From positions 1,054,001 through 1,118,000 of the forward strand of contig NZ_CP122458.1 of NCBI RefSeq assembly GCF_032598905.1: a DNA stretch of 64,000 nucleotides. Reading direction: 5' to 3'. The position numbers were made by a program, and so were the translations under genes. The notes beneath the pieces are model-generated. The model did not search any database and was not told the origin of the DNA. It saw only the letters and a program-made list of their open reading frames with translations. This document shows, in pieces, positions 54,470 through 63,254 of this stretch (position 1 is the stretch's first letter; each line of letters begins with the position of its first letter). This DNA comes from Streptomyces sp. 11x1. Lineage in GTDB: Bacteria; Actinomycetota; Actinomycetes; Streptomycetales; Streptomycetaceae.

Positions 54470-54979
54470 TCACTCGGCCCGCGCCGCCTCCTGGCCCACC
54501 AGGTCGTTCGCGTGGGCGAGGAAGTCGTCGACCATCCGGTGGAAGAGGCCCGCGAGCTGCCGCAGTTCCTCCGGGGACCACTCGGACAGCGCCACCTGCA
54601 TACCGCGGACGCCGGCCTCGCGGATGCGGCCCATGGCGTCCTGGCCGGCCGCCGTCAGCTCGATGCGCTGGGCCCGGCGGTCGTCCGGGTCCGGGACGCG
54701 GGTGACGTAGCCGCTCCTCTGGAGCTGCTGGACCTGGCGGGTGACGTGGGAGGCCTCGACGCCGAGCCGGTTGGCCAACTCCCCCGGGCGCAACGGCTCG
54801 GAGTCGGCGATCTGCCGCAGCAGGGCCACGGCGGCACGGTCCAGCGGCACCCCGGCCAGGCTCATCAGGCGCTCGTGGGCCCGCGCCCGGGTGCTGAGGT
54901 AGGTGATGCGGGTGAGTGCTCGCTCGATCTCGATCACTTCCGCCGAGGCGGGGTCGGAGGGTGGCGGTGATGGGGACAT
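54470..54979 (-). CDS. MarR family transcriptional regulator
   Basis: The 169-residue protein has the MarR core: VPLDRAAVALLRQIADSEPL, LANRLGVEASHVTRQVQQLQ with the recognition helix, and the wing RVPDPDDRRAQRIELTAAGQ. It is divergent from an esterase gene over 84 bases containing an inverted AT-rich motif (TTTACCATCTTG and CAAGTAAA), a probable shared operator. It may repress the esterase. Confidence 0.92.
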   Translation of the reverse strand: MSPSPPPSDPASAEVIEIERALTRITYLSTRARAHERLMSLAGVPLDRAAVALLRQIADSEPLRPGELANRLGVEASHVTRQVQQLQRSGYVTRVPDPDDRRAQRIELTAAGQDAMGRIREAGVRGMQVALSEWSPEELRQLAGLFHRMVDDFLAHANDLVGQEAARAE

Positions 54980-54987
54980 GGGAGCTA

Positions 54988-55017
54988 CTTTACCATCTTG
55001 TTGCCTGACTCAAGTAA
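54988..55017. promoter_or_regulatory. Candidate MarR operator between divergent genes
   Basis: TTTACCATCTTG at one side and CAAGTAAA on the other form an interrupted inverted repeat (CTTG/CAAG and TTTA/TAAA). It is AT-rich in a GC-rich context and lies between the MarR start at 54979 and the esterase start at 55064, so it could overlap both promoters. Confidence 0.5.
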
Positions 55018-55063
55018 ATTCATCGCACGAGTAGCCCCCGCTCCCACGTCCGAACGGAGCCCC

Positions 55064-56020
55064 ATGTCCCTTCTCGCCCGCCCGGCGGTGGCCGCCTTCG
55101 CGGCCAAGGCGATGCAGCGTATCTCGGCGGCGGCCAGCCGCCGGGCCGGTGGGCGGGGCTCCGCCGCCGAGTGGCGCGCCCGCCTTCCCGAGTACGCCTG
55201 CGTCTCCCGCGAGTTGACGGTCCCCACCGCGTACGGCCCGGCCCGTGCCGTGCTGTACCTGCCGACCGGTGAGGGCACCTCTCCCCCGCCGGTCCACGTC
55301 AACTTCCACGGCGGCGGCTACGTCCTGCCCCAGATCGAGCTGGACGACGCGCTGTGCCGGTGCATAGCCGTCGAGGCGGGCTCGGCCGTGCTCAACGTGG
55401 ACTACGTGGTCGCCCCGCAGCACCCGTTCCCGGCACCGCCCCGGCAGGCGTACGAGATCGTGCGCTGGGTGGCCGGACATGGGGGCGAGCACGGCTGGGA
55501 CGGCGACCGGCTCTCGGTGGGCGGCCAGAGCGCGGGCGGCGGCCTCGCGGCGGCGGTGGCCCGTCAGGCCCTGGAGGAGAAAGGCCCCTCGATCGCGCTC
55601 CAGGTCCTGCACTATCCGCCGCTGGACCTCGCCACCGCCGCCCGCGACAAGCGGGCCGCGATCGCCCGGCCGATGCTGCGGCCGTGGATGGCGGACGTCT
55701 TCGACAGCGCGTACATCCCGGACCCGGAGCGGCGGGCCGACCGCCTTGCCTCTCCGGCGCACCCCTCGGACACGGCCGACCTCAGGGGCATCGCCCCGGC
55801 CTTCGTCGTCACCGCCGAGTTCGACCTGCTCAAGGCCGAGGCCGTCGCCTACGCCGACCGGCTCCGCACGGCCGGGTCGCTGGTCGGTCACCACGACGTG
55901 GTCGGCGCCGACCACGGCTACGACACCGGCGACGAGGCCCGGGCCCGTGAGGTGTACCCGCTGATCGCCGCCCGCGTACGACAGGCCTTCGCCACGGGGG
56001 CGGGCGAGGAGATGGTGTAG
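55064..56020 (+). CDS. Alpha/beta hydrolase of the HSL/Est family
   Basis: The 318-residue protein has HGG in VHVNFHGGGYVLPQIELDDA, the nucleophile in LSVGGQSAGGGLAAAVARQA, the acidic residue in TAEFDLLKAEAVAYADRL and His in VVGADHGYDTGDEA. The start at 55064 has CGGAG eight bases before it; an upstream in-frame ATG at 54998 falls in the operator. An N-terminal amphipathic part (VAAFAAKAMQRISAAASRRA) precedes the fold. The neighbouring MarR gene is a likely regulator. The catabolic cluster begins directly after it on the other strand. Confidence 0.9.
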   Translation: MSLLARPAVAAFAAKAMQRISAAASRRAGGRGSAAEWRARLPEYACVSRELTVPTAYGPARAVLYLPTGEGTSPPPVHVNFHGGGYVLPQIELDDALCRCIAVEAGSAVLNVDYVVAPQHPFPAPPRQAYEIVRWVAGHGGEHGWDGDRLSVGGQSAGGGLAAAVARQALEEKGPSIALQVLHYPPLDLATAARDKRAAIARPMLRPWMADVFDSAYIPDPERRADRLASPAHPSDTADLRGIAPAFVVTAEFDLLKAEAVAYADRLRTAGSLVGHHDVVGADHGYDTGDEARAREVYPLIAARVRQAFATGAGEEMV

Positions 56021-56127
56021 GGCCGGGCCGACGGGTCCTCCGGGTGGGAGCCCGCCCTCCGCGGGCCGGGCTTCGGCCTGCCGGCGCGTGTCCGGCTCGG
56101 CGCAGGCCCCCCAGGGGGACGAACTCG

Positions 56128-57078
56128 TCAGTCGACCGGCGGGGTGCCGTGCGTGTGGAACGACTCGATGGTCCGCAGACCCCATGCCTGGCCCTTGGCG
56201 CGCTCCGCCTGGGTCCAGGTGACGAGCGGCCAGTCGGGGGCGAGGACGAGCCGGGTGAGCGGGTTGCACAGCTCGATCCGGTTGCCGCCCGGCTCGTAGA
56301 CGTAGAGGAAGAACGTCTGCTGGATGGCGTGCTTGTGCGGGCCCGTCTCGATGAACACGCCCTGGTCGAGGCAGAGATCGGCGGCCCGCAGGATGTCCTC
56401 GCGGGTGTCCGTGGCGAACGCGATGTGGTGCAGTCGGCCGCGTGAGCCGGTCCAGTCCTCGGTGTAGACGACGTCGTACGACTTGTTGGTGAAGGTGAGC
56501 CACTGGGCGGCGACCTTCCCGGTGTCGAGGACGATCTGCTCCGTGGCGCGGGCGCCGAGGACGTCGCGGGTGAAGGCGGCGTTGGCCCCGACGGCGGAGG
56601 CGAGGAAGTTGACGTGGTCGAGGCGGCGTACGCCGACCCCGTGCCCGGGTTTGGCCTGGGGCTGGTTCTTCAGGCCGGGCCGGAGGTCGGCCGGCGCGTC
56701 GTACCACTCGCTCTCCCAGTACAGGGCGAGTTCGTGGCCGTCGGGGTCCGTGGTGACGTACAGCGGGCCGATGCCCGGTTCGTCCTCGACCCAGCGGCCC
56801 GCGCGGCCGGTGCTCTCCAGTTCCCCGACCCGACGCCGCAGGGCCTCCTCGCTGGAGGTCCGCAGCGCGGTGCGGCGGATGCCGCTCGTGGAGTGGGCGG
56901 TGAGGGTGAGGCTGTGGTGTTCGTAGTCGTCCCAGGTCCGCAGGTGGACCGAGCCGCCGGAGCGGCCGTTCTCCGTCAGGCCCAGGATCTCGGTGAAGAA
57001 CCAGAGGCTGCGGTCGAGGTCGGGGGTGAGCAGTTCGACATGGCCGAGATGGGCGATGTCGCCGAGCGGCGGGGCCAT
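56128..57078 (-). CDS. VOC-type extradiol ring-cleavage dioxygenase
   Basis: The 316-residue protein has two VOC modules as in type I catechol 2,3-dioxygenases: DIAHLGHVELLTPDLDRSLW (first metal-like His but in the inactive N-terminal module), then HGVGVRRLDHVNFLASAVGA with one metal His, GRLHHIAFATDTREDILRAA with a second His, and the terminal YEPGGNRIELCNPLTRL with the metal Glu. All three iron ligands of the C-terminal module are present. It is the last gene of a cluster with PrpF, RraA and PIG-L family genes whose products match the gallate route. Known gallate dioxygenases are LigB-type, not VOC, so the substrate is open. Confidence 0.88.
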   Translation of the reverse strand: MAPPLGDIAHLGHVELLTPDLDRSLWFFTEILGLTENGRSGGSVHLRTWDDYEHHSLTLTAHSTSGIRRTALRTSSEEALRRRVGELESTGRAGRWVEDEPGIGPLYVTTDPDGHELALYWESEWYDAPADLRPGLKNQPQAKPGHGVGVRRLDHVNFLASAVGANAAFTRDVLGARATEQIVLDTGKVAAQWLTFTNKSYDVVYTEDWTGSRGRLHHIAFATDTREDILRAADLCLDQGVFIETGPHKHAIQQTFFLYVYEPGGNRIELCNPLTRLVLAPDWPLVTWTQAERAKGQAWGLRTIESFHTHGTPPVD

Positions 57079-57114
57079 CGGTGACTCCTTAGTGGGCGAG
57101 GGGACGGCCGCGGG

Positions 57115-58203
57115 TCAGGGGCGGGCGGCGGGGCCTGCGGGCCGGGGGAACACCGTGCCGTCGAAGATCTTTCGGGCGGTGCGGACGACGGCCGTGCGGC
57201 GCGCCGAGGGAGCGCCGTCGGGGCCGTGGGTCACCCGGGTCTCCATGTCGAGGAAGCCCGTCGGGTGTTCGATGCGCAATCGGTCGCCCGTAGCAGGGAG
57301 TTGGGCGATTCCTTCGCCCACTCCTCCGGCGACGCGCAGGCCGGCGGCCACGCTCGCGGCGCCGAGCACCCCGATGGAGGGGTGGCAGCGGACCGGGATG
57401 AAGGTACGGGTGGTGACCGCGCCGCCGCACCGGGGCGGGGCGAGCAGACTGAGTTTGGGCACGGTGGTGCGTTCGACGTCGCCGAGTCCCATCAGCGGCC
57501 CGGCCGCGCGTCTGATCTCGTGCAGCCGGCCGGTCAGGGCGACCTCGCTCTCCAGGGCCTCGGGCGTCTCGTGACCGGTGACGCCGAGGGCGGCGGCGGG
57601 TATCAGCACGGTGGGCATGCCGTTGTCCACGCAGGTCACCTCGGTGCCGGCGACCAGGTCACGGGCGTTGCCGGTGGGCAACAGCGGCCTGCCGCCCGGC
57701 GGGAACTCGATCACCACCGGCGCGGCCGTCCCCGGCACCCCGGAGATCTCCGCGTCCCCGGTGACCGCGACGCGGCCGCCGGGGGTGGGGAAGGTGGCGA
57801 CAGCGAGGTCACCGGTGTTGAGCATGCGGACCCGGACGGAGGTCTCCGGCTCGCCGACGGTCACCAGTCCACGTTCGACGGCGAACGGGCCGACGCCCGC
57901 GAGCAGATTGCCGCAGTTCTGACGATCACTCACCTCGTTTGCGTCGACGCCGACTTGGAGGAACAGATAGTCGACGTCGGCCTCGGGGTCGGCCGACACG
58001 GACACCATGGCCACCTTGCTGGTCAGAGGGTGGGCCCCGCCCAGGCCGTCGATCTGGCGCGGGTCCGGGCTGCCCATGACGCGCAGCAGGAGTTCATCCC
58101 GGTCGGCCGCGCGGGCGGGGAGGTCCCCGGCGAGGAAGTAGGCGCCCTTGGAGGTGCCGCCGCGCATCAGCATGCAGCGGACCCCGTCGGACCACCCGGT
58201 CAC
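57115..58203 (-). CDS. PrpF-family 4-oxalomesaconate tautomerase-like protein
   Basis: The 362-residue protein is PrpF-like: VRCMLMRGGTSKGAYFLAGD, DGLGGAHPLTSKVAMVSVSA, RQNCGNLLAGVGPFAVERGL with the catalytic Cys, and VTCVDNGMPTVLIPAAALGV with the second Asn/Asp motif. Family members such as GalD of Pseudomonas interconvert 4-oxalomesaconate tautomers. It lies between the VOC dioxygenase (36 bases downstream) and the RraA-type gene (37 bases upstream). Confidence 0.88.
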   Translation of the reverse strand: MTGWSDGVRCMLMRGGTSKGAYFLAGDLPARAADRDELLLRVMGSPDPRQIDGLGGAHPLTSKVAMVSVSADPEADVDYLFLQVGVDANEVSDRQNCGNLLAGVGPFAVERGLVTVGEPETSVRVRMLNTGDLAVATFPTPGGRVAVTGDAEISGVPGTAAPVVIEFPPGGRPLLPTGNARDLVAGTEVTCVDNGMPTVLIPAAALGVTGHETPEALESEVALTGRLHEIRRAAGPLMGLGDVERTTVPKLSLLAPPRCGGAVTTRTFIPVRCHPSIGVLGAASVAAGLRVAGGVGEGIAQLPATGDRLRIEHPTGFLDMETRVTHGPDGAPSARRTAVVRTARKIFDGTVFPRPAGPAARP

Positions 58204-58240
58204 CGCCGGGCCCTTCCGCCGACGTACAGGGGGCTCGGCG

Positions 58241-58951
58241 TCACGACTCGGCGCTCTCGTTCTCGTGGTCCTCGTACGACCGGTAGGTCACCCCGAGGCC
58301 TGCGAGCGTCTCGCGCAACCCGTAGCGGTCCAGGCCCAGTTGGCCGTCGAGGAAGGCGGCGCGAGAGGCGGCCTCCCTGCGTTCGCGGGCCGCGGAGGCC
58401 TCGGCCGTCCGGCGGGCCCGTGACCGGGGGACGACGACCACGCCGTCGTCGTCGGCGAGGATCACGTCACCGGGGTGGACGGGCCGGCCTCCTACGGCCA
58501 CGGGCACGTTGACGGACCCGCCGGTGGCCTTCACCGTGCCCTGGGCGCTGACGGCGGCGGCCCAGACGGGGAAGTCCATCGCGCGGAGCTCCGCGGTGTC
58601 CCGCACACCGGCGTCGATGACCAGGCCGCGTACGCCACGCCGCCTGAGGGCGGTGGCGAAGAGTTCGCCGAACATGCCGTCCGTGGAGGGCGAGGTGGTG
58701 GTGACGACGAGGATGTCGCCCTCGCCGCACTGCTCGACCGCCGCGTGGATCATGAGGTTGTCGCCGGGCCAGGAGAGGACGGTGACGGCGGTGCCGACGA
58801 TCCGGGTGTCCCGCTGGATCGGACGGAGGTGGGTGCCGAGCAGGCCGGTGCGGCCCATCGCCTCGTGGACGGTGGCGACGCCGTACCGGCCGATCGCCTC
58901 GACGTCCGCGGGGTCCGCCTTCGGCGGGTTGGTGACGATCACGCCGCCCAT
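58241..58951 (-). CDS. RraA/HMG-CHA aldolase family protein (GalC-like)
   Basis: The 236-residue protein shows RYGVATVHEAMGRTGLLGTH, VQ-type metal motif VEQCGEGDILVVTTTSPSTD, RGLVIDAGVRDTAELRAMDF with the catalytic Arg and Asp, and HPGDVILADDDGVVVVPRSR. This set identifies the 4-carboxy-4-hydroxy-2-oxoadipate aldolase/oxaloacetate decarboxylase group (LigK/GalC). Products would be pyruvate and oxaloacetate. The start codon shares one base with the stop of the upstream PIG-L gene (TGATG). Confidence 0.9.
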   Translation of the reverse strand: MGGVIVTNPPKADPADVEAIGRYGVATVHEAMGRTGLLGTHLRPIQRDTRIVGTAVTVLSWPGDNLMIHAAVEQCGEGDILVVTTTSPSTDGMFGELFATALRRRGVRGLVIDAGVRDTAELRAMDFPVWAAAVSAQGTVKATGGSVNVPVAVGGRPVHPGDVILADDDGVVVVPRSRARRTAEASAARERREAASRAAFLDGQLGLDRYGLRETLAGLGVTYRSYEDHENESAES

Positions 58952-59706
58952 CAGTCCAGCACCCCCGTGACCTGCGGGTAGGGGCGCATGTAGGCCTCGG
59001 CCATGGTCCGGTGCGCGAGGCCCAGGTTGGGGCCCGCATTGCGCTTGAGCTGGACGCCCCGGCGTACGGCGAGGTCGGTGTAGTAGTCCCACAGGTGCCG
59101 TTGTGCGCCCAGGCACTCCATGGCCATGCGCTTGGTCTCCCAGACCTCGGTGATGTCGAGCAGGACCTGGGGCTTGAAGCCGCACATCTCGGGCTGGTGC
59201 GGCTCGAAGAAGAACACCGGCGGGGCTCCGATGATCTCGCCCTCGGCCGGGTAGCCGATGGCCTGGGCGAGGACCCGGGCATCCATGGCCATGCGGGAGG
59301 CGGCCGGGTGGTCGCCGTTGTAGGGGTCCTCCAGGGGGTGGGTGAGGACGACGTCCGGCTGGGCCGCGCGGTAGACGGTGACCAGCCGGTCGGTGAGCTC
59401 CGGGGTGCCGGTCAGCGGGTAGTCGCCGGCGTCGAAGAAGACGATCCCGGCGCCGAGGGTCGCGGCGGCCTTCTCGGCCTCCTCGCGGCGGATCGCCTTG
59501 ATCTCGTCGAGGGTCCGGCCCTCGCGCCAGGCCTTGGCGGACTCGCCGCGCTCACCGAAGGTGAGGCAGGCGATGGTGACCCGCTCCCCGCGCGAGGCCG
59601 CGAGGGCGATGGCGCCGCCGGCCCTCCACACGAAGTCCCCCGCGTGCGCGGTGATGACGAGTGTCGATCGTGGTGGGGCGGCGTCGGACGTCGTGCCGTC
59701 GGTCAT
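58951..59706 (-). CDS. PIG-L family hydrolase, 4-oxalomesaconate hydratase-like (GalB)
   Basis: The 251-residue protein has the LmbE/PIG-L zinc site: LVITAHAGDFVWRAGGAIAL (His and Asp near residue 20) and the third ligand in LTHPLEDPYNGDHPAASRMA. A glutamate-rich central helix follows. Although the fold suggests deacetylases, GalB of Pseudomonas belongs to it and hydrates 4-oxalomesaconate. The adjacent GalC and GalD homologues support that role here. It is the first structural gene after the GntR regulator, with an 80-base gap. Confidence 0.85.
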   Translation of the reverse strand: MTDGTTSDAAPPRSTLVITAHAGDFVWRAGGAIALAASRGERVTIACLTFGERGESAKAWREGRTLDEIKAIRREEAEKAAATLGAGIVFFDAGDYPLTGTPELTDRLVTVYRAAQPDVVLTHPLEDPYNGDHPAASRMAMDARVLAQAIGYPAEGEIIGAPPVFFFEPHQPEMCGFKPQVLLDITEVWETKRMAMECLGAQRHLWDYYTDLAVRRGVQLKRNAGPNLGLAHRTMAEAYMRPYPQVTGVLD

Positions 59707-59786
59707 CTGATGGTCTCCCTGGTGGACGGAACGGACAGGCCGATCAGGCCTGTCGGCCCACCCCGGAGCGCACGGGAGGCGGCGCG

Positions 59787-60437
59787 CTATTCGCGCAGCG
59801 CGGCGATCACGCTCGTGAGGTGGACGCGGACGGCCTCCTCGGCCGCCCGCGGGTCCCTCGCCGTGATCGTCTCGATCATGGCCAGGTGTTCACCCAGGGA
59901 GTGCTGGGGCCGTCCCGGCCGCAGCGCGAGCTGGAAGCGGTGGCGGACCAGCTGGGCGTTGAGCCGTTCCAGCAGTTCCACGGCCACCCGCTGGCCGGAG
60001 ATCTCCCGGATGCGGGCATGCAGCCGCTGGTTCAGCTCGGAGTACGTCACCGGCTCTCCGTCGGCCACGGCTTTGGTCATCGCCGTGCCGATGTCGGCCA
60101 GTTCGGCCAGCTCGTCGTCGGTGGCCACAGTGGCCGCCTTCGCCGCGCACAGCCCTTCCAGCACCATGCGGCACTCGCTGATGGCGACCGCTTCCTCCAC
60201 GGTCACCACCCGCACCCGCGAGCCGCGGTTGCGGATGCGCTCGACCAGCCCTTCGGCCTCCAGATCGATCAGTGCCGCGCGGATGCTGGCCCGTGTCACA
60301 CCGAACTGCTCGGCGAGTTCGTTCTCCACCAGCCGTTGGGCCGGTGCCATCTCGCCTCGCAGGATCGCCTGCCGCAGCTTCGCCAGCGCGAGCTGTTTGG
60401 CCTGCTCCCCGGTGCCCGGACGGGCTTCCTCCTGCAT
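59787..60437 (-). CDS. GntR family regulator (FadR/FCD subfamily)
   Basis: The 216-residue protein has the GntR winged helix (LAKLRQAILRGEMAPAQRLV, ELAEQFGVTRASIRAALIDL) and an all-helical FCD domain (ECRMVLEGLCAAKAATVATD, with the metal-binding His-type residues in YSELNQRLHARIREISGQRV and HLAMIETITARD). Such regulators sense organic acids. It is directly upstream of the galB-like gene and probably controls the cluster. A 24-base near-palindrome sits 45 bases before its start. Confidence 0.9.
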   Translation of the reverse strand: MQEEARPGTGEQAKQLALAKLRQAILRGEMAPAQRLVENELAEQFGVTRASIRAALIDLEAEGLVERIRNRGSRVRVVTVEEAVAISECRMVLEGLCAAKAATVATDDELAELADIGTAMTKAVADGEPVTYSELNQRLHARIREISGQRVAVELLERLNAQLVRHRFQLALRPGRPQHSLGEHLAMIETITARDPRAAEEAVRVHLTSVIAALRE

Positions 60438-60481
60438 CGTGCCCTCCCTGAGTGAGTGCCTGTCGAACGTAAATCTAGGCC

Positions 60482-60505
60482 AACAAAATTGTCAACAATT
60501 CTGTT
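60482..60505. promoter_or_regulatory. 24-base near-palindrome upstream of the GntR gene
   Basis: AACAAAATTGT (60482-60492) and ACAATTCTGTT (60495-60505) are inverted copies with one mismatch and a 2-base centre (CA). In the direction of the minus-strand gene it lies at about -45 to -68 from its start. GntR/FCD proteins bind such TTGT-ACAA sites, so autoregulation is likely. I do not see a second copy before the BVMO gene. Confidence 0.75.
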
Positions 60506-60524
60506 CTCACGGGGTTTCCACGGG

Positions 60525-60850
60525 TCAGTGGGCCTGCGCGGCAGCCCGCACCGGCAGCAGCACGGCCGAGGGGTGCTCCGGGCGGCCGGAGACCTGGACC
60601 CTGATGCGCCGGCCGCGCCGGAAGCGGTGGGCGATCGACCACAACCGGACGGCTTCGATGCACGGGGAGCGCCGCCCGGTGGCCGCGAGATCGGCGTCGG
60701 CGAGCGGCAGGGTGTCGAGGGCACGGCGGACGCGCTTCAGCTCGAAGGGCTGACGGACCATCGCGAACGGGCGTTCCTGCTTGGCCATCATCGCGCCCCA
60801 GCCGAACGTCGTCTGCAGACATCGCGTCCGCGCGCAGGAACTCCAGGGTC
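60525..60850 (-). pseudogene. Remnant of a CocE/NonD-type hydrolase with internal deletion
   Basis: Minus-strand translation from about 60810 gives QTTFGWGAMMAKQERPFAMV and RALDTLPLADADLAATGRR, characteristic of the cap region of CocE/NonD esterases. About 15 bases later the frame continues with EAVRLWSIAHRFRRGRRIRV and QVSGRPEHPS, which is the jelly-roll C-terminus of the same family. The middle (about 200 residues) and the catalytic N-terminus are missing. It is a degraded neighbour of the aromatic cluster. Confidence 0.5.
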
Positions 60851-60889
60851 AGCGCCGACTCCGTCATGCGCGGAATCATCGCCCGGCAT

Positions 60890-61110
60890 TCAGCGGCGCG
60901 GTACGAGCATGCTGAGGGCGTTCGCCGCGACGACCGCGCCGATCGCCGTCCACTCGATCCCGCCCAGGTGCTGACCGAGCATGAACCAGCCCGCGAGCGC
61001 GGCCAGGACGGGGTTGACGCCCATGAAGAGCCCGAACACCTGGGCGGGTACGCGGCGCAGGGTGAAGACGTCCGCGAGGTACGGCACGGCCGAGGCGAGA
61101 ACCGGCCGCG
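60890..61110 (-). pseudogene. C-terminal remnant of an EamA (DMT) transporter
   Basis: Minus-strand translation from about 61110 gives VLASAVPYLADVFTLRRVPA, then QVFGLFMGVNPVLAALAGWF and LGGIEWTAIGAVVAANALSM before the stop at 60890. The pattern is the last two or three helices of an RhtA-type EamA transporter. The N-terminal eight helices are missing, and 61111-61284 contains only a short untranslated-looking stretch. It sits next to the decayed hydrolase and just after the BVMO stop. Confidence 0.5.
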
Positions 61111-61284
61111 ATCGCGTAACCGACGGCCCCCGTGGTGGGCGGGAACCCCACAGCGGGTTGGGCGGGTTGAGCCGCCGCGTCTCCCAACGGGCGCTGGTGG
61201 TACGGAGTTCGCAGCTCGCGTCGTACCGGTTGGGCCGCTCGCCCCCGTCCTCTCCCGGGCTGGCCATGCCTCCTCCCGCCCGCG

Positions 61285-63132
61285 TCACTCGGCGCCCACG
61301 AGCACGTCGTCGAAGCCGCCGTCCGCACGCCATCGCCGGAGCAGTTCGTGGAAGGCGACGGGTCCGTCGCCGTACGACTCGCTGCGCTCCCTGGGCCGGC
61401 CCTCGTTGTTGTAGTAGCCGGGGGTGCACTCCGCCTGGAACTTGTACAGGTCGGCAGCCTTCTCGCGGATGGTGGCGACCCAGGAGTCCTGGGCCTCGGC
61501 GCTCGGCTCCACGTACCGGGCTCGGCGCCTGCGGGCCTCGGCGACGACCTCGCCCACATGGATCGACTGCTGGTCGAGGATGTGGACGTAGTTGACGGCG
61601 CTGGCGTTCTGCAGCGGGCCGAGCTGGAAGAGGTTGGGGAAGCCATGGCTGTAGAAGCCGTGGAGGGTCTTCGGGCCGGTCGCCATCCAGGTCTCCAGCA
61701 AGCCGACGCCGTCCCGGCCGTACGCGGGGAGGCGGCCGGAGAGCAGACCCGAGACACCGACCTCGAAGCCGGTGGCGAAGATGACGCAGTCCACCTCGTA
61801 CTCGACCCCGCCGACCACCACGGCCTTCTCGGTGATCCGCTCGACGCCGTGTGTGTCGGCCGTGTCGACGAGGGTGACGTTGGGCCGGTTGAAGGTCTGG
61901 AGGTAGTGGTCGCTGAAGGTGGGCCGCTTGCACATGTAGCGGTACCAGGGCTTCAGCTTCTCGGCGGTCTCCGGGTCCTCGACGATCGTCGCCACGCGGT
62001 CGCGCAGCTCGTTCATCTTCTGGAAGTCGGCGATCTCGTAGGCCCGTTCCCGCTCGTCCGGCGGGACGTCGTCGTACGCGTCGGTCGGGATCAGCTTCTC
62101 CTGGAGACGGGCGCTGCTGGTCCAGGCGTCGTTCACCAGGTCCGTCCCGGCCCGGACGCCGGTGACGGTCTTCAGGAAGTTGTCCATGCGCGCGGCCTGC
62201 CAGCCGGGGGCCAGCGTCCTCGCCCACTCCGGGTCGGTGGGCCCGTTGCCGCGGACGTCCACCGTGGAGGGGGTGCGCTGGAAGACGTAGAGGTGGGCCG
62301 CGTCGGCCCCCAGGTGGGGGACGACCTGGATGGCGGTGGCGCCGGTGCCGATGACGGCCACGCGCTTGTCGGCGAGGCCGGTGAGACCGCCGTTCGCGTC
62401 GCCGCCGGTGTAGTCGTAGTCCCAGCGGCTGGTGTGGAAAGTGTGGCCCTTGAAGGTCTCGATGCCGGGGATGCCGGGGAGTTTGGGCCGGCTGAGTGCG
62501 CCGCTGGAGACGACCACATACCGGGCGCGCATGCGGTCGCCCCGGTCGGTGGAGACGATCCACTCCAACTCGGTCTCGTCCCAGCGCAGTTCGGTGGCGA
62601 CCGTCTGGAAGGCGGCGTCCCGGTAGAGGTCGAAGTGGCGGCCGATCGCCCGGGAGTGCTGCCGGATCTCCTCGCCCGGGGCGTACTTCCACCGCGGGAC
62701 GTAGCCCAGCTCTTCGAGCAGCGGCAGATAGATGTACGACTCGATGTCGCAGTGGATGCCCGGGTAGCGGTTCCAGTACCAGGTGCCGCCGAAGTCGCTG
62801 CCCTTCTCGATCACCCGGATCGACTCGACGCCCGCCTGGCGCAGTCTGGCCCCGGCGAGCAGCCCGCCGAAGCCGCCGCCGACGACGACCGCCTCGACCC
62901 GGTCGGTCAGCGGCTCGCGGGTGAACTCCCCGTCGGCGTAAGGGTCGTCGTCGTAGTGCCCGAACTCGCCGGCGATCCGCTGGTACTGCTGGCCGCCGTC
63001 CGGACGGATCCGGCGTTCACGCTCGGCGCGGTAGCGGGCGCGGAGGGCGTCCGGGTCGAAGCCGAGCGCCTCGAAGCCGAGTTCCTCGGGGTCGAGGAAC
63101 GGGGGGCCGGAGGAAGTGTGGGGGGTGGACAT
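61285..63132 (-). CDS. Baeyer-Villiger monooxygenase
   Basis: The 615-residue flavoprotein has an N-terminal extension of about 80 residues typical of the CPDMO/OTEMO-size class, then FAD site EAVVVGGGFGGLLAGARLRQ, the BVMO fingerprint in ETFKGHTFHTSRWDYDYTGG (FxGxxxHxxxW, here with D after W) and the NADPH site RVAVIGTGATAIQVVPHLGA. CVIFATGFEVGVSGLLSGRL completes the pattern. It inserts oxygen next to a ketone, giving an ester or lactone. The immediately upstream SDR could supply the ketone. Whether it serves the galB-D cluster is unclear, because decayed genes lie between. Confidence 0.93.
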   Translation of the reverse strand: MSTPHTSSGPPFLDPEELGFEALGFDPDALRARYRAERERRIRPDGGQQYQRIAGEFGHYDDDPYADGEFTREPLTDRVEAVVVGGGFGGLLAGARLRQAGVESIRVIEKGSDFGGTWYWNRYPGIHCDIESYIYLPLLEELGYVPRWKYAPGEEIRQHSRAIGRHFDLYRDAAFQTVATELRWDETELEWIVSTDRGDRMRARYVVVSSGALSRPKLPGIPGIETFKGHTFHTSRWDYDYTGGDANGGLTGLADKRVAVIGTGATAIQVVPHLGADAAHLYVFQRTPSTVDVRGNGPTDPEWARTLAPGWQAARMDNFLKTVTGVRAGTDLVNDAWTSSARLQEKLIPTDAYDDVPPDERERAYEIADFQKMNELRDRVATIVEDPETAEKLKPWYRYMCKRPTFSDHYLQTFNRPNVTLVDTADTHGVERITEKAVVVGGVEYEVDCVIFATGFEVGVSGLLSGRLPAYGRDGVGLLETWMATGPKTLHGFYSHGFPNLFQLGPLQNASAVNYVHILDQQSIHVGEVVAEARRRRARYVEPSAEAQDSWVATIREKAADLYKFQAECTPGYYNNEGRPRERSESYGDGPVAFHELLRRWRADGGFDDVLVGAE

Positions 63133-63254
63133 CGGGGTCCTCTCTGCGGTCCGTGGACGTGTGTGGTGGTGCGGTCGCAGCGCACGCTGCCGTCGTGAAG
63201 CCTGTGGTGCGGACGTCGTCGTGACGTGTGCGGTGACGTGCGTGAGCCGTGGTG

